This document shows positions 33,943 through 44,724 of a stretch of DNA of 64,000 nt, piece after piece; the first letter of the stretch is position 1; every line of letters starts with the position of its first letter. A model generated the notes under the pieces. It was not told where the DNA came from. It worked only from the letters and a program-made list of their open reading frames with translations, and did not search any database. Location of the stretch: positions 1 to 64,000 of the forward strand of contig NZ_BQHY01000019.1 in the NCBI RefSeq assembly GCF_021602155.1. Direction: 5' to 3'. Both the position numbers and the translations under genes were made by a program. The DNA comes from Pseudomonas parakoreensis. GTDB taxonomy: Bacteria; Pseudomonadota; Gammaproteobacteria; Pseudomonadales; Pseudomonadaceae.

Positions 33943-35160
33943 ATGGCTATCAGCAACGCTCAGACCGCCGCTGCCTCGGCGTCCTCTCCTTCCCAAAGCA
34001 GCCCGTTGGTGATGCGTATCATCGGCGCGGTGGCGCTGGCGCATTTGATCAACGACCTGATTCAGTCAGTGCTACCGTCGATCTATCCGATGCTCAAAGC
34101 CAACTATGGCTTGAGCTTCACCCAAGTCGGTTTGATTACCCTGACCTTTCAACTGACAGCATCGTTGTTACAGCCTTGGGTCGGTTATCACACGGATCGC
34201 CATCCAAAACCGTGGCTGTTGCCGGCGGGCTCGATCTGCACGCTGATCGGCATCGTGATGATGTCGGTGGTCGGCAGTTTCCCGTTGATTCTGCTGGCGG
34301 CGGCATTGATCGGTATCGGTTCTTCGACCTTTCACCCCGAAGCCTCGCGAATTGCCCGGCTGGCCTCGGGCGGGCGCTTTGGTCTGGCGCAATCGACCTT
34401 CCAGGTCGGCGGTAACGCCGGTTCCGCGTTCGGCCCGTTACTGGCAGCGGCGATCATTATTCCGTTCGGTCAGGGCAACGTGGCGTGGTTCGGTCTGTTC
34501 GCGGTGTTTGCGCTGTTCGTGCTGTACCGCATCAGTCGCTGGTACGCCCATCACTTGAACCTGTTCAAGCTCAAGGCTGGCCAGGCGGCGACTCACGGGC
34601 TGTCGAAGGGCAGGGTGATCAGTGCGCTGGTGGTGCTCGGCTTGCTGGTGTTTTCCAAGTATTTCTACATGGCCAGCCTTACCAGCTATTTCACCTTCTA
34701 CCTGATCGAGAAGTTCGACCTGTCGGTGGCCAGTTCGCAGTTGCACCTGTTCCTGTTTCTCGGTGCGGTGGCGGCGGGGACGTTCTTCGGCGGGCCGATT
34801 GGCGACAAGATCGGGCGTAAGGCGGTGATCTGGTTTTCGATTCTCGGCGTGGCACCGTTCACCTTGCTGATGCCGCACGTCGATCTGTTCTGGACCTCTG
34901 TCCTCAGTGTGGTGATCGGCTTCATCCTCGCCTCGGCGTTCTCGGCGATTGTGGTGTACGCGCAAGAGCTGGTGCCGGGTAATGTCGGGATGATTGCCGG
35001 CGTGTTCTTCGGCTTGATGTTCGGTTTTGGCGGGATCGGTGCGGCGTTGCTCGGGCATCTGGCGGATGTGCACGGCATCGAGTACGTGTATTTCCTGTGC
35101 TCGTTTTTGCCGTTGTTTGGCGTGCTGGCGATCTTCTTGCCACGCACTAAAAAGGCCTGA
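33943..35160 (+). CDS. MFS transporter of the fosmidomycin-resistance (Fsr) family
   Basis: 405 residues with 12 helices. The Fsr pattern is visible near the N terminus (HLINDLIQSVLPSIYPML) and in LLQPWVGYHTDRHP. Family members export fosmidomycin or related compounds, though many have other natural substrates. The gene is monocistronic, ending at a bidirectional terminator shared with ychF. Confidence 0.87.
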   Translation: MAISNAQTAAASASSPSQSSPLVMRIIGAVALAHLINDLIQSVLPSIYPMLKANYGLSFTQVGLITLTFQLTASLLQPWVGYHTDRHPKPWLLPAGSICTLIGIVMMSVVGSFPLILLAAALIGIGSSTFHPEASRIARLASGGRFGLAQSTFQVGGNAGSAFGPLLAAAIIIPFGQGNVAWFGLFAVFALFVLYRISRWYAHHLNLFKLKAGQAATHGLSKGRVISALVVLGLLVFSKYFYMASLTSYFTFYLIEKFDLSVASSQLHLFLFLGAVAAGTFFGGPIGDKIGRKAVIWFSILGVAPFTLLMPHVDLFWTSVLSVVIGFILASAFSAIVVYAQELVPGNVGMIAGVFFGLMFGFGGIGAALLGHLADVHGIEYVYFLCSFLPLFGVLAIFLPRTKKA

Positions 35161-35211
35161 CTCCACATCGCTCCCACAGGGGAAATATGTTCAGCAGTAA
35201 ATTTCAGGCAC

Positions 35212-35241
35212 AAAAAAGCCGCGTATCAAACGCGGCTTTTT
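35212..35241. terminator. Bidirectional terminator between the Fsr-like gene and ychF
   Basis: AAAAAAGCCGCGT and ACGCGGCTTTTT form a stem around a short loop with A and T runs on both sides, between two convergent genes. Confidence 0.92.
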
Positions 35242-35255
35242 CTTGGACGTAACGC

Positions 35256-36356
35256 TTACACGTTGAAGCGGAAGTGCATCACGTCACCGTCCTTGACGAT
35301 GTAGTCCTTGCCTTCCAGGCGCCATTTACCGGCTTCCTTGGCACCGGCTTCGCCCTTGTACTGGATGAAGTCGTTGTAAGCGATGACTTCGGCGCGGATG
35401 AAGCCTTTTTCGAAGTCGGTGTGGATCACGCCGGCAGCTTGGGGTGCGGTGGCACCGACGCGGACGGTCCAGGCGCGGACTTCTTCGACGCCTGCGGTGA
35501 AGTAGGTCTGCAGGTGCAGCATTTCGTAGCCGGCACGGATCACGCGGTTCAGGCCAGGCTCTTCCAGGCCCAGCGCCTCGAGGAACATGTCCTTCTCTTC
35601 GCCGTCTTCGAGCTCGGCGATTTCCGCTTCGATCTTGTTGCACACCGGAACCACCATGGCGCCTTCTTCTTCGGCGATGGCCTTGACCACGTCCAGGTGC
35701 GGGTTGTTCTCGAAACCGTCTTCAGCGACGTTGGCGATGTACATGACCGGTTTGGTGGTCAGCAGGTGGAAACCCTTGATGATCGCCTTCTCGTCGGCGC
35801 TCATGTTCTTCATCAGGCTGCGCGCAGGCTTGCCTTCGGTGAAGTGAGGGATCAATTGCTCCAGCAGGGCTTTCTGAGCCACTGCGTCCTTGTCACCACC
35901 CTTGGCATTGCGCGCGACTTTCTGCAGTTGCTTCTCGCAGCTGTCGAGGTCGGCGAAGATCAGTTCCAGGTCGATGATTTCGATGTCGCGCTTCGGGTTG
36001 ACGCTGTTGGACACGTGGATCACGTTGTCGTCTTCGAAGCAGCGCACCACGTGAGCGATGGCGTCGGTTTCACGGATGTTGGCCAGGAACTTGTTGCCCA
36101 GACCTTCACCTTTCGAGGCGCCGGCTACCAGGCCTGCGATGTCGACGAATTCCATGGTGGTCGGCAGGATGCGCTTCGGATTGACGATGGCCGCCAGAGC
36201 GTCCAGACGCGGATCCGGCATCGGCACGATGCCGCTGTTCGGCTCGATGGTGCAGAAGGGGAAGTTCTCGGCCGCGATACCGGATTTGGTCAGGGCGTTG
36301 AACAGGGTGGACTTGCCGACGTTAGGCAGGCCGACGATGCCGCAATTGAATCCCAT
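35256..36356 (-). CDS. ychF: Redox-regulated ATPase YchF
   Basis: 366 residues, the usual length. P-loop GLPNVGKST (9-17) is followed by the Obg-family switch. The base-specificity motif reads NVAED rather than NKxD, which explains ATP preference. A C-terminal TGS domain covers about 280-364. YchF binds ribosomes and affects translation and oxidative-stress response. It is the last gene of the prs-rplY-pth-ychF run, 22 bases after pth. Confidence 0.96.
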   Translation of the reverse strand: MGFNCGIVGLPNVGKSTLFNALTKSGIAAENFPFCTIEPNSGIVPMPDPRLDALAAIVNPKRILPTTMEFVDIAGLVAGASKGEGLGNKFLANIRETDAIAHVVRCFEDDNVIHVSNSVNPKRDIEIIDLELIFADLDSCEKQLQKVARNAKGGDKDAVAQKALLEQLIPHFTEGKPARSLMKNMSADEKAIIKGFHLLTTKPVMYIANVAEDGFENNPHLDVVKAIAEEEGAMVVPVCNKIEAEIAELEDGEEKDMFLEALGLEEPGLNRVIRAGYEMLHLQTYFTAGVEEVRAWTVRVGATAPQAAGVIHTDFEKGFIRAEVIAYNDFIQYKGEAGAKEAGKWRLEGKDYIVKDGDVMHFRFNV

Positions 36357-36378
36357 GGTGTTTCCCCTCGGATTAGAG

Positions 36379-36963
36379 TCAGGCCTTCTGGCTGTGCAGG
36401 TTTTTCATCGCGCGGTTCCATTCACCGGCGAGGATATCCGGCAGCACGCCGAGGGCAAAGTCGATGCTGGCATCGAGTTTTTCCTGTTCGGCGCGTGGCG
36501 CACGACCCAGGACGAAATTTGAAACCATACTGGCGACGCCCGGGTGGCCGATGCCGAGCCGCAGGCGGTAGAACGTATTCTGATTGCCCAGTTGCGCAAT
36601 GATGTCGCGCAACCCGTTGTGACCGCCATGGCCGCCGCCCTGCTTGAGCTTGGCGACGCCCGGAGGCAGATCGAGTTCGTCGTGCGCCACCAGGATTTCT
36701 TCAGGCTTGATGCGGAAGAACCCGGCGAGTGCCGCGACGGCCTGGCCGCTGCGGTTCATGTAGGTGGTGGGAATCAGCAGACGAACATCCTGACCCTGAT
36801 GCGAGTAGCGCCCGGTCAGGCCGAAATATTTGCGATCGGCCACAAGGTTCACACCTTGCGCGGCAGCGATGCGCTCAACAAAAAGGGCCCCTGCGTTATG
36901 CCGGGTCTGTTCGTATTCGGCGCCTGGATTTCCCAGGCCAACGATCAGTTTGATGGCAGTCAC
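36379..36963 (-). CDS. pth: Peptidyl-tRNA hydrolase
   Basis: 194 residues. The N terminus ([20 protein letters not shown]) contains the catalytic histidine H22. HDELDLPPG and [12 protein letters not shown] are further family motifs. The enzyme releases stalled peptidyl-tRNA for reuse. The 169-base gap before it, after rplY, holds no further gene. Confidence 0.96.
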   Translation of the reverse strand: MTAIKLIVGLGNPGAEYEQTRHNAGALFVERIAAAQGVNLVADRKYFGLTGRYSHQGQDVRLLIPTTYMNRSGQAVAALAGFFRIKPEEILVAHDELDLPPGVAKLKQGGGHGGHNGLRDIIAQLGNQNTFYRLRLGIGHPGVASMVSNFVLGRAPRAEQEKLDASIDFALGVLPDILAGEWNRAMKNLHSQKA

Positions 36964-37132
36964 GATAGGGGCCCTTCCTTGGAGTGGTGTTTGACATCGC
37001 CGCGATCAGTGAAGGCGGCGAAAGTGGACGAAAATTGCTCATTTACCATGAATGTAAACTCCGCGTTCCCGCCCGCTTTCTCGCTACGTTCCAGTCCGCG
37101 ATGTTTCACTCACTCCGACGAACAGAGTGAAA

Positions 37133-37735
37133 TTACTCTGCTGCGCCTTCTTCGGTAGCTTCTGGAGCAACACGTGGAGCGTGGACGTTGGCTACTGCCT
37201 TGTCATCGCCGTGTGCCAGAGCAACGAACTCGACACCTTTAGGAGCTTTGAGGTCCGACAGGTGAACGATGGTGCCGATTTCAGCGTTAGCCAGGTCGAC
37301 TTCGATGAACTCAGGCAGGTCTTTTGGCAGGCAGGAAACTTCGATCTCGGCAACAACGTGCGAGATTTCGCCGCCTTTCTTCACTGGAGCAGCTTCGTTG
37401 ATGAAGTGCACAGGAACGATAGCGGTCAGTTTCTGGCCAGCGACAACGCGTACGAAGTCAGCGTGCATCACGTGGCCTTTGGCCGGGTGACGTTGCAGTG
37501 CCTTGATCACGACGTTTTGTTTCTTGCCACCAACGTTCAGCTCGATGATGTGGCTGTAAGCCGCTTCGTTTTCGAGCAGTTTGGCAACTTCTTTGGCCAG
37601 CATGCTGATGGATTCAGGGGCTTTGTCGCCACCGTAAACAACAGCTGGAACCAGAGCGGCGAGACGACGCAGGCGGCGGCTCGCACCTTTCCCCAGGTCG
37701 GAACGCACTTCAGCATTCAGAGTAAAATCGTTCAT
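37133..37735 (-). CDS. rplY: 50S ribosomal protein L25 (long, CTC form)
   Basis: 200 residues: an N-terminal L25 domain that binds 5S rRNA (about 1-95) and a C-terminal TL5/CTC-type extension with a Glu/Ala-rich end. ATG 37735 gives the normal start [10 protein letters not shown]; the frame upstream is not L25-like. It lies downstream of prs with a strong hairpin between them. Confidence 0.95.
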   Translation of the reverse strand: MNDFTLNAEVRSDLGKGASRRLRRLAALVPAVVYGGDKAPESISMLAKEVAKLLENEAAYSHIIELNVGGKKQNVVIKALQRHPAKGHVMHADFVRVVAGQKLTAIVPVHFINEAAPVKKGGEISHVVAEIEVSCLPKDLPEFIEVDLANAEIGTIVHLSDLKAPKGVEFVALAHGDDKAVANVHAPRVAPEATEEGAAE

Positions 37736-37798
37736 TTTGTATCTCCAAAATAGCCATGACCGAGCGGCGTTTGCGACCAGCGCCAAACACGGTATGGG

Positions 37799-37845
37799 CA
37801 AAAAAGCCCCGCCCCGACAGGAATGCCGGGGCGGGGCGCTTTTCG
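37799..37845 (-). terminator. GC-rich hairpin terminator between prs and rplY
   Basis: On the minus strand GCCCCGCCCCG pairs with CGGGGCGGGGC around a 10-base loop and is followed by six Ts. It probably ends or attenuates the lolB-ispE-prs transcript, with a new promoter for rplY. Confidence 0.87.
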
Positions 37846-37876
37846 TCAACGAGACATTTCGAGAAGGGCAGGGCCC

Positions 37877-38818
37877 TTAACGGAACATCGCGCTGATCGA
37901 TTCTTCATTGCTGATGCGGCGAACCGCTTCGGCAACAACCGGTGCGATATCCAGTTGACGGATACGTGCACAGGCTTGTGCTGCAGCGGACAGCGGGATG
38001 GTGTTAGTCACCACCAGCTCGTCCAGCACGGAATTTTCGATATTCTCGATGGCCCGACCCGACAGCACAGGGTGTGTGCAGTAGGCAAAGACCTTGGCTG
38101 CGCCATGCTCTTTCAAGGCCTTGGCCGCGTGGCACAGAGTGCCGGCGGTATCGACCATGTCATCGACCAGAATGCAGGTACGCCCTTCGACATCACCGAT
38201 GATATGCATCACTTCAGAGTGATTGGCTTTCTCACGGCGTTTGTCGATGATCCCGAGATCCACGCCCAGGGATTTGGCAACGGCACGTGCACGCACGACG
38301 CCACCAATGTCCGGGGACACGATCATCAGGTTTTCGAAGCGCTGATCTTCAATGTCATCCACCAGAACCGGGGAGCCGTAGATGTTATCTACCGGAATAT
38401 CGAAGAAGCCCTGAATCTGGTCAGCATGCAGATCAACCGTGAGCACACGGTCGATGCCGACTACGGTAAGCATGTCAGCAACGACTTTCGCGCTGATAGC
38501 CACACGTGCGGAACGCGGACGGCGATCCTGACGGGCATAACCAAAATAAGGAATAACAGCAGTGATACGAGTAGCCGAGGAGCGGCGGAAGGCATCAGCC
38601 ATCACGACCAGTTCCATCAGGTTATCGTTGGTCGGGGCGCAAGTCGGCTGAATAATGAAAACGTCTTTACCGCGAACGTTTTCATTGATCTCGGCAGTAA
38701 TTTCGCCGTCGGAAAACTTGCCGACAGAGATGTCACCGAGAGGGATATGCAGCTGACGTACAACACGCCGAGCCAGATCGGGGTTAGCGTTCCCCGTAAA
38801 GACCATCATCTTGGACAC
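37877..38818 (-). CDS. prs: Ribose-phosphate pyrophosphokinase
   Basis: 313 residues, class I PRPP synthetase. The flexible ATP loop (RQDRRPRS), the metal-binding [12 protein letters not shown] and the PRPP loop ([14 protein letters not shown]) are present. It makes PRPP for nucleotides, histidine and tryptophan. It follows ispE and a tRNA-Gln gene, the standard pseudomonad order. Confidence 0.97.
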   Translation of the reverse strand: MSKMMVFTGNANPDLARRVVRQLHIPLGDISVGKFSDGEITAEINENVRGKDVFIIQPTCAPTNDNLMELVVMADAFRRSSATRITAVIPYFGYARQDRRPRSARVAISAKVVADMLTVVGIDRVLTVDLHADQIQGFFDIPVDNIYGSPVLVDDIEDQRFENLMIVSPDIGGVVRARAVAKSLGVDLGIIDKRREKANHSEVMHIIGDVEGRTCILVDDMVDTAGTLCHAAKALKEHGAAKVFAYCTHPVLSGRAIENIENSVLDELVVTNTIPLSAAAQACARIRQLDIAPVVAEAVRRISNEESISAMFR

Positions 38819-38863
38819 GCGCAGTACCTAGAGGCTGAGGGTAACCTGGATGAGTATAGAAAA

Positions 38864-38938
38864 TGGCAGGGGCGGCTGGATTCGAACCAACGCATGGCAG
38901 GATCAAAACCTGCTGCCTTACCGCTTGGCGACGCCCCT
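38864..38938 (-). tRNA. tRNA-Gln (TTG)
   Basis: 75 bases. Acceptor AGGGGCG pairs with CGCCCCT, the anticodon loop is TTTTGAT with TTG, the T-loop is TTCGAAT, and the CCA end is encoded. It lies between ispE and prs on the same strand, so it may be processed from their transcript. Confidence 0.95.
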
Positions 38939-38975
38939 GTATCTGTTGCTTCAAGTGCCTGGCACTTGATTCCTT

Positions 38976-39827
38976 TTAGAGCAGACTTTGCAGCTTGCGA
39001 TGCAACATCGAAACGTTGCTTCCTTTTGCTACAAACCCTGTAAGGGTCTCTGTAAGAAGGGCCGAGACTTTATCAGCTTCAGCTTTGCTTGGGAAGCCCC
39101 CAAACACACAACTTCCAGTTCCGGTGAGTTTTGCTTCGGTAAATTTACCTAACAAATCCAATGCGTTACGTACCTCTGGATAACGCCTTGCAACCACCGG
39201 CAAGCAGTCATTTCGACTGTTTCCCTCGGGAACGGGGCGCACTTTAATGGGCGGCGTGTTACGTGTCAACAAAGGATCGGAAAAAATTTCTGCCGTACTT
39301 ACAGAGACTTGCGGCACGAGCACCAGATACCACGGTTCTTCGGGTTCGACCGGGGTCAGTTTTTCGCCCACGCCTTCGGCAAATGCCGCGTGACCACGAA
39401 CGAAAACCGGCACGTCAGCGCCGAGCGAAAGGCCCAGTGCCGCGAGGCGATCTTCATCCCAGCCCAGTTGCCACAGGTGATTGAGACCGAGCAGGGTAGT
39501 GGCCGCGTTCGAGCTGCCGCCACCGATGCCGCCACCCATCGGCAGCACCTTGTCGATCCAGATGTCGATGCCCAGTGTGCAGCCGGACTGTTGCTGAAGC
39601 ATTTTCGCCGCGCGCACGATCAGATTGCTGTCGTGGGGCACGCCAGCGAATTCGGTGTGCAGCTGAATCACGCCGTCGTCGCGCACGGCGAAGGTGATTT
39701 CGTCGCCGTAATCGACAAACTGAAACAGCGTCTGCAGTTCGTGATAACCGTCTGCACGGCGCCCGAGAATGTGCAGCATCAAATTGAGCTTGGCCGGCGA
39801 CGGCAGCGTCAGACGTGGAGCGGTCAT
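38976..39827 (-). CDS. ispE: 4-diphosphocytidyl-2-C-methyl-D-erythritol kinase
   Basis: 283-residue GHMP kinase with the N-terminal substrate motif ([12 protein letters not shown]) and the glycine-rich ATP loop ([15 protein letters not shown], about 91-105). It phosphorylates the fourth intermediate of the MEP isoprenoid pathway. It starts 3 bases before the end of lolB, in the conserved lolB-ispE pair. Confidence 0.96.
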   Translation of the reverse strand: MTAPRLTLPSPAKLNLMLHILGRRADGYHELQTLFQFVDYGDEITFAVRDDGVIQLHTEFAGVPHDSNLIVRAAKMLQQQSGCTLGIDIWIDKVLPMGGGIGGGSSNAATTLLGLNHLWQLGWDEDRLAALGLSLGADVPVFVRGHAAFAEGVGEKLTPVEPEEPWYLVLVPQVSVSTAEIFSDPLLTRNTPPIKVRPVPEGNSRNDCLPVVARRYPEVRNALDLLGKFTEAKLTGTGSCVFGGFPSKAEADKVSALLTETLTGFVAKGSNVSMLHRKLQSLL

Positions 39828-39830
39828 GGG

Positions 39831-40448
39831 TTATTGCCCCAATTTACGCGGTTGCCAGGTCTTGATCACCAGCGTCACGTCCAGATCGGTGCCATGCAGT
39901 TTGATCCGCTCGGGCAGCCAGTAACCGTTCTGCTCGGCGTAGCTGAGGTACTCGACCTTCCAGCCGTCCTGTTCCAGATTGGCCAGACGACTGTCGTTAT
40001 CCAGGGTCAGACGGCTTTTGCTGCTGGGCGCCGGCAGGCCACGGACCCACCAGGCCAGATTCGACACGGGCAGCTTCCAGCCCAGTTGCTCTTCGAGCAG
40101 CGCTTCCGGCGACTCGGCGTCATAGCGGCCCTGATTGGCGACTTCCAGCGAGACCTTGCCCGGACGCCCGGTCAGACGCGCCGCGCCACGACCCAGCGGG
40201 CCGGACAGACGAATGTCGTAATAGTCCTGGCGTTGCAGCCAGAACAGCGTGCCGCTACCGGAATCTTTCGGTGCGCGGATGCCGATCTTGCCGTCGATCT
40301 GCCAGCCGTCGAGGCCGGTCAGCTGTTGTTTGTTCGCGGCCCACTGAGCCGGACTGCCGTGGCCCTCGACCGATTCGCGAGCACCGAAGCCCGCGCAACC
40401 GGCGAGCAGGGCGATGAAACTGAAAACAATAACGTGGCGCAAAAACAT
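39831..40448 (-). CDS. lolB: Outer-membrane lipoprotein receptor LolB
   Basis: 205 residues with a lipoprotein signal (LAGC, cysteine at about 18). LolB accepts lipoproteins from LolA and inserts them into the outer membrane; its beta-barrel half is visible in [18 protein letters not shown] and [11 protein letters not shown]-like strands. It lies 3 bases after the TPR lipoprotein gene and 3 before ispE. Confidence 0.94.
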   Translation of the reverse strand: MFLRHVIVFSFIALLAGCAGFGARESVEGHGSPAQWAANKQQLTGLDGWQIDGKIGIRAPKDSGSGTLFWLQRQDYYDIRLSGPLGRGAARLTGRPGKVSLEVANQGRYDAESPEALLEEQLGWKLPVSNLAWWVRGLPAPSSKSRLTLDNDSRLANLEQDGWKVEYLSYAEQNGYWLPERIKLHGTDLDVTLVIKTWQPRKLGQ

Positions 40449-40451
40449 GAG

Positions 40452-42176
40452 TTAAAGAGTCTCGGATCCGGTCAGGCGCTTGATGGTACTGCGCAGGATG
40501 GTGCTGTCGGGCTGATCCTTGAGGAATTTGCCCCAGACCTGTTTGGCTTCGCGCTGATTGCCCTTGACCCACAGGACTTCGCCCAGGTGCGCGGCGACTT
40601 CGTGGTCCGGGAAGCGCTCGAGAGCCTGACGCAGATACTTCTCGGCGTCGTCCAGATTGCCCATGCGGAAATTCACCCAGCCAAGGCTGTCGAGTACCGC
40701 CGGGTCTTCCGGATTGATCTGGTGCGCCTGTTCGATCAGGGCTTTGGCTTCGGCATAGCGGGTAGTGCGATCGGACAGGGTGTAGCCCAGCGCATTGAGC
40801 GCCATGGCGTTGTCCGGGTCGCGCTTGATGATCAGGCGCAGGTCTTTTTCCATCTGCGCCAGGTCATTGCGCTTTTCCGCGAGCATGGCGCGGGTGTAGA
40901 GCAGATTCAGATCGTCCGGGTATTGCAGCAGCGCTTGCTGCAGGACCTTCCAGGCCTTGTCGTCCTGTTTGTTGGCCGACAGGGTTTCGGATTCGATCAA
41001 ATACAGCTGGATTGCGTAATCCGGCTGGGCATCGCGCTCGGCCGCCAGTTTGCTCTGGGCTTCGGCGGTCTTGCCGTTGTTCATCAGAATGTCCGCCTGA
41101 CGCAGTTGCGCCGGCAGATAGTCATTGCCTGGGCCGACCTGGGCGTATTCGATCAGCGCGCCCTGTGGATCGTTGCGCTCTTCAGCGATGCGGCCGAGGT
41201 TCAGGTGTGCCGAATCGACGTGGCTTTCCCGGGCGATCAGGTCTTCCAGGTAGCCCTTGGCCTCGTCCCAGGCCTTGGCTTCCAGGCAGACCAATGCCAG
41301 CGAGTAACGCAGTTCGTCATCTTCCGGGTATTGCTGAACCAAGGTGGAGAACTCGACTTTGGCGTCGTCCATCCGGTCCTGTTCGACCAGGGTGCGCGCA
41401 TACGTCAGGCGCAGGCGCTTGTCGTCCGGGTATTGCTTGATGCTTTTGCGCAGCAGTGGCAATGCTTCGTCGCCACGATTCAGGGTTTGCAGCAGGCGCG
41501 CGCGCAGCAGGATCGGCGCAATCTCGCCTTCTTCCGGCGGGTTGTCTTCGAGCAGGGTCAGTGCGGCTTTATTGTCGCCGTCTTGTTGCAGCAACAGGGC
41601 CTTGCCGAAAATCAGCTGACTGTTCTTCGGGTGGCGCTGCAGCAGACGGTCGAAACTTTTCATCAAACCGTTGCGGGTTTCCTGATCGGTGTCGGCCGCC
41701 GACAGTGCGAGGAAGTCGAAATGAGTGTCGCCCTTGCCCTGCAGAACTTTCTCCATGTAGACCATGGAGTCGTCGTAACGCCCGGCGCGGGCCAGCTGCA
41801 CGGCAGCGGCGCGCTGCGCCTCGAGGTCGTCCGGGGCGTTTTTTGCCCAGATCAGTGCGGTATCCAGCGCAGGCTGGTCGGCACCGAGGTATTCGGCGAT
41901 GCGGAACGCGCGCTCGGAAACCCCCGGATCCTGGGTGTTGATCGCCTGGGTCACGTAGTTGTCCAGGGCAATGTCGAAACGATTGCGCTGGCCGGCGAGT
42001 TCGGCGCTCAGCAGGCTGAACACGGTTTCTTCGCTGAACGAGCTGTAAACCTTGGGTTTTTCAGGCGCGGGCGTGGTGTCTTCGACCGGCGGGGTACCGT
42101 CCGGCGAAACGGGTGCCATGGCCTGGCAGCCGCTGAGGAAGACAAAAGCAAGGAGCAACGCGGAAGATCTATTCAT
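40452..42176 (-). CDS. TPR-repeat lipoprotein
   Basis: 574 residues. The signal sequence ends in a lipobox (LSGC, about 14-17), followed by a Pro/Thr-rich linker and about a dozen tetratricopeptide repeats between roughly 60 and 560. TPR arrays are protein-binding scaffolds. Its co-transcription with lolB suggests a role at the outer membrane, but the partner is unknown. The 182-base gap upstream, shared with divergent hemA, contains the promoters and no other gene. Confidence 0.88.
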   Translation of the reverse strand: MNRSSALLLAFVFLSGCQAMAPVSPDGTPPVEDTTPAPEKPKVYSSFSEETVFSLLSAELAGQRNRFDIALDNYVTQAINTQDPGVSERAFRIAEYLGADQPALDTALIWAKNAPDDLEAQRAAAVQLARAGRYDDSMVYMEKVLQGKGDTHFDFLALSAADTDQETRNGLMKSFDRLLQRHPKNSQLIFGKALLLQQDGDNKAALTLLEDNPPEEGEIAPILLRARLLQTLNRGDEALPLLRKSIKQYPDDKRLRLTYARTLVEQDRMDDAKVEFSTLVQQYPEDDELRYSLALVCLEAKAWDEAKGYLEDLIARESHVDSAHLNLGRIAEERNDPQGALIEYAQVGPGNDYLPAQLRQADILMNNGKTAEAQSKLAAERDAQPDYAIQLYLIESETLSANKQDDKAWKVLQQALLQYPDDLNLLYTRAMLAEKRNDLAQMEKDLRLIIKRDPDNAMALNALGYTLSDRTTRYAEAKALIEQAHQINPEDPAVLDSLGWVNFRMGNLDDAEKYLRQALERFPDHEVAAHLGEVLWVKGNQREAKQVWGKFLKDQPDSTILRSTIKRLTGSETL

Positions 42177-42358
42177 ATAGGAGAAGGACGACTAACCTGC
42201 GGTCGGATCATCATGACACAAGCCTTCGGTCAAACATAACCGAGTCTCGAATGTGGCCTTTATAGTGGCCGACAATTGGGACAATAGTCAGCGGTAGTTG
42301 TTCTGAATCTGACGAAGTAGGACAATTGCCGGCTTCACGTCACCATCAGCGACCTTGA

Positions 42359-43645
42359 ATGGCCTTCCTTGCACTCGGTATTAACCACAAGACTGCTTCA
42401 GTAGACGTCCGCGAGCGCGTGGCCTTTACCCCTGAGCAGCTGGTTGAGGCCTTGCAGCAGCTCTGCCGACTCACCGACAGCCGCGAAGCTGCGATCCTCT
42501 CCACCTGCAATCGCAGTGAGCTTTATATAGAACAGGATCAGATTTCCGCTGATCTGGTTCTGCGCTGGCTGGCGGATTATCACCATTTAAGCCTCGATGA
42601 GCTGCGCGCGAGCGCTTATGTGCACGAAGATGATGCGGCAGTTCGTCACATGATGCGCGTCGCCTCCGGGCTCGACTCGCTGGTGCTGGGCGAACCGCAG
42701 ATTCTCGGCCAGATGAAATCGGCCTACGCCGTGGCGCGTGAGGCGGGCACCATCGGCCCGCTGCTGGGGCGGCTGTTTCAAGCGACGTTCAACGCCGCCA
42801 AGCAAGTCCGTACCGACACCGCCATCGGCGAAAACCCGGTGTCCGTGGCGTTTGCCGCCGTCAGCCTGGCCAAACAGATTTTCAGTGATTTGCAGCGCAG
42901 CCAGGCCCTGTTGATCGGCGCCGGCGAGACCATCACGCTGGTCGCCCGCCATTTGCACGAGCTGGGGGTCAAGCGCATCGTGGTGGCCAACCGTACGCTG
43001 GAACGCGCCAGCCTGCTGGCCGAGCAGTTCGGCGCGCATGCGGTGCTGCTCTCGGACATTCCGGCAGAACTGGTGCGCAGCGATATCGTGATCAGTTCGA
43101 CCGCCAGCCAGTTGCCGATCCTCGGTAAAGGCGCCGTCGAAAGCGCGCTGAAGCAGCGCAAGCACAAGCCGATCTTCATGGTCGACATCGCCGTACCCCG
43201 CGACATCGAGCCGGAAGTCGGCGAACTCGACGACGTTTACCTGTACAGCGTCGACGATCTGCACGAAGTGGTCGCCGAGAACCTCAAGAGTCGGCAGGGC
43301 GCAGCCCAGGCGGCGGAAGAGATGGTTTCGGTCGGCGCCGACGATTTCATGGTGCGTCTGCGCGAACTGGCGGCGGTCGATGTGCTCAAGGCTTATCGGC
43401 AACAGAGCGAACGCCTGCGCGACGAGGAGCTGCAAAAGGCCCTGCGTCTGCTGGCCAACGGCGGCAACGCCGAAGAGGTGCTCGGGCAACTGGCCCGTGG
43501 CCTGACCAATAAACTGCTGCATGCGCCCAGCGTGCAGTTGAAAAAGCTTTCTGCCGAAGGCCGCCTCGATGCGCTGGCCATGGCCCAGGAACTCTTCGCC
43601 CTCGAGGGCTCACCGGATAGTTTTTCGGATAAAAAACCGCAATGA
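42359..43645 (+). CDS. hemA: Glutamyl-tRNA reductase
   Basis: 428 residues. The catalytic cysteine is C50 in STCNRSELY, the same number as in E. coli. N-terminal GINHKTA, the NADPH-binding GAGE segment and the C-terminal dimerisation domain are present. It makes glutamate-1-semialdehyde, the committed step to heme. First gene of the hemA-prfA-prmC-moeB-murI run; it overlaps prfA by 4 bases. Confidence 0.97.
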   Translation: MAFLALGINHKTASVDVRERVAFTPEQLVEALQQLCRLTDSREAAILSTCNRSELYIEQDQISADLVLRWLADYHHLSLDELRASAYVHEDDAAVRHMMRVASGLDSLVLGEPQILGQMKSAYAVAREAGTIGPLLGRLFQATFNAAKQVRTDTAIGENPVSVAFAAVSLAKQIFSDLQRSQALLIGAGETITLVARHLHELGVKRIVVANRTLERASLLAEQFGAHAVLLSDIPAELVRSDIVISSTASQLPILGKGAVESALKQRKHKPIFMVDIAVPRDIEPEVGELDDVYLYSVDDLHEVVAENLKSRQGAAQAAEEMVSVGADDFMVRLRELAAVDVLKAYRQQSERLRDEELQKALRLLANGGNAEEVLGQLARGLTNKLLHAPSVQLKKLSAEGRLDALAMAQELFALEGSPDSFSDKKPQ

Positions 43646-44724
43646 AAGCGTCACTGCTCAACAAGCTGGACACCCTCCAGGACCGTTTCGAGGAACTGAC
43701 CGCGCTGCTCGGCGACGGCGAAGTCATTGCCGACCAGGCCAAATTCCGCGCTTATTCCAAGGAATACGCCGAACTCGAGCCGGTGGTACAAGGCTATAAA
43801 AAGCTGCTCGGCGTACAAAGTGATCTTGAAGGCGCCCAGGCGCTGCTCAAGGACAGCGACCCGGACATGCGTGAAATGGCCGTGGAGGAAGTCCGCGAAG
43901 CCAAGGAATTGCTGATCAGACTGGAAGATGATCTGCAGCGCATGTTGCTGCCCAAGGATCCCAATGACGGGCGTAACGTCTTTCTCGAAATTCGCGCCGG
44001 TACCGGTGGCGACGAAGCGGCGATCTTCTCCGGCGATCTGTTTCGCATGTACTCGCGTTACGCCGAACGGCGTGGCTGGCGCGTGGAGATCCTTTCGGAA
44101 AACGAAGGCGAGCACGGTGGCTATAAAGAAGTCATCGCCCGCATTGAAGGCGACAACGTTTACGGCAAGCTGAAATTCGAGTCCGGCGCGCACCGCGTAC
44201 AGCGTGTACCCGCCACCGAGTCCCAGGGCCGTATCCACACCTCGGCCTGCACCGTGGCGGTGTTGCCCGAGCCGGACGAGCGGGAAGCCATCGAGATCAA
44301 CCCGGCGGATTTGCGTGTCGACACTTACCGCTCCTCCGGGGCCGGTGGTCAGCACGTCAACACCACCGATTCGGCGATCCGCATCACGCACATACCGACC
44401 GGCACCGTCGTCGAGTGCCAGGAAGAACGTTCCCAGCACAAGAACCGCGCGCGGGCGATGGCCTGGCTGTCGGCCAAGCTCAACGACCAGCAGACCGCCG
44501 CAGCGGCCAATGCGATTGCCAGCGAGCGTAAATTGCTGGTCGGTTCCGGCGACCGTTCCGAGCGTATTCGTACTTACAACTTTGCTCAGGGCCGGGTCAC
44601 CGACCATCGCGTCAACCTGACTCTGTACTCCCTGGATGAAATTCTCGCCGGTGGCGTTGAAGCGGTGATCGAGCCTTTGCTGGCCGAATACCAGGCCGAC
44701 CAGCTTGCAGCGATAGGTGAATAA
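43642..44724 (+). CDS. prfA: Peptide chain release factor 1
   Basis: 360 residues. The stop-codon-reading PAT tripeptide ([10 protein letters not shown]) and the GGQ hydrolysis loop ([13 protein letters not shown]) are both present. RF1 ends translation at UAA and UAG. Its GGQ glutamine is methylated by the product of the next gene, prmC. Confidence 0.98.
   Translation: MKASLLNKLDTLQDRFEELTALLGDGEVIADQAKFRAYSKEYAELEPVVQGYKKLLGVQSDLEGAQALLKDSDPDMREMAVEEVREAKELLIRLEDDLQRMLLPKDPNDGRNVFLEIRAGTGGDEAAIFSGDLFRMYSRYAERRGWRVEILSENEGEHGGYKEVIARIEGDNVYGKLKFESGAHRVQRVPATESQGRIHTSACTVAVLPEPDEREAIEINPADLRVDTYRSSGAGGQHVNTTDSAIRITHIPTGTVVECQEERSQHKNRARAMAWLSAKLNDQQTAAAANAIASERKLLVGSGDRSERIRTYNFAQGRVTDHRVNLTLYSLDEILAGGVEAVIEPLLAEYQADQLAAIGE

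Noticed and set aside
39309-42239. Open frame of 976 codons opposite ispE, lolB and the TPR gene
   Set aside because: Antisense to three recognisable genes, with no ribosome-binding site and shadow-like composition.
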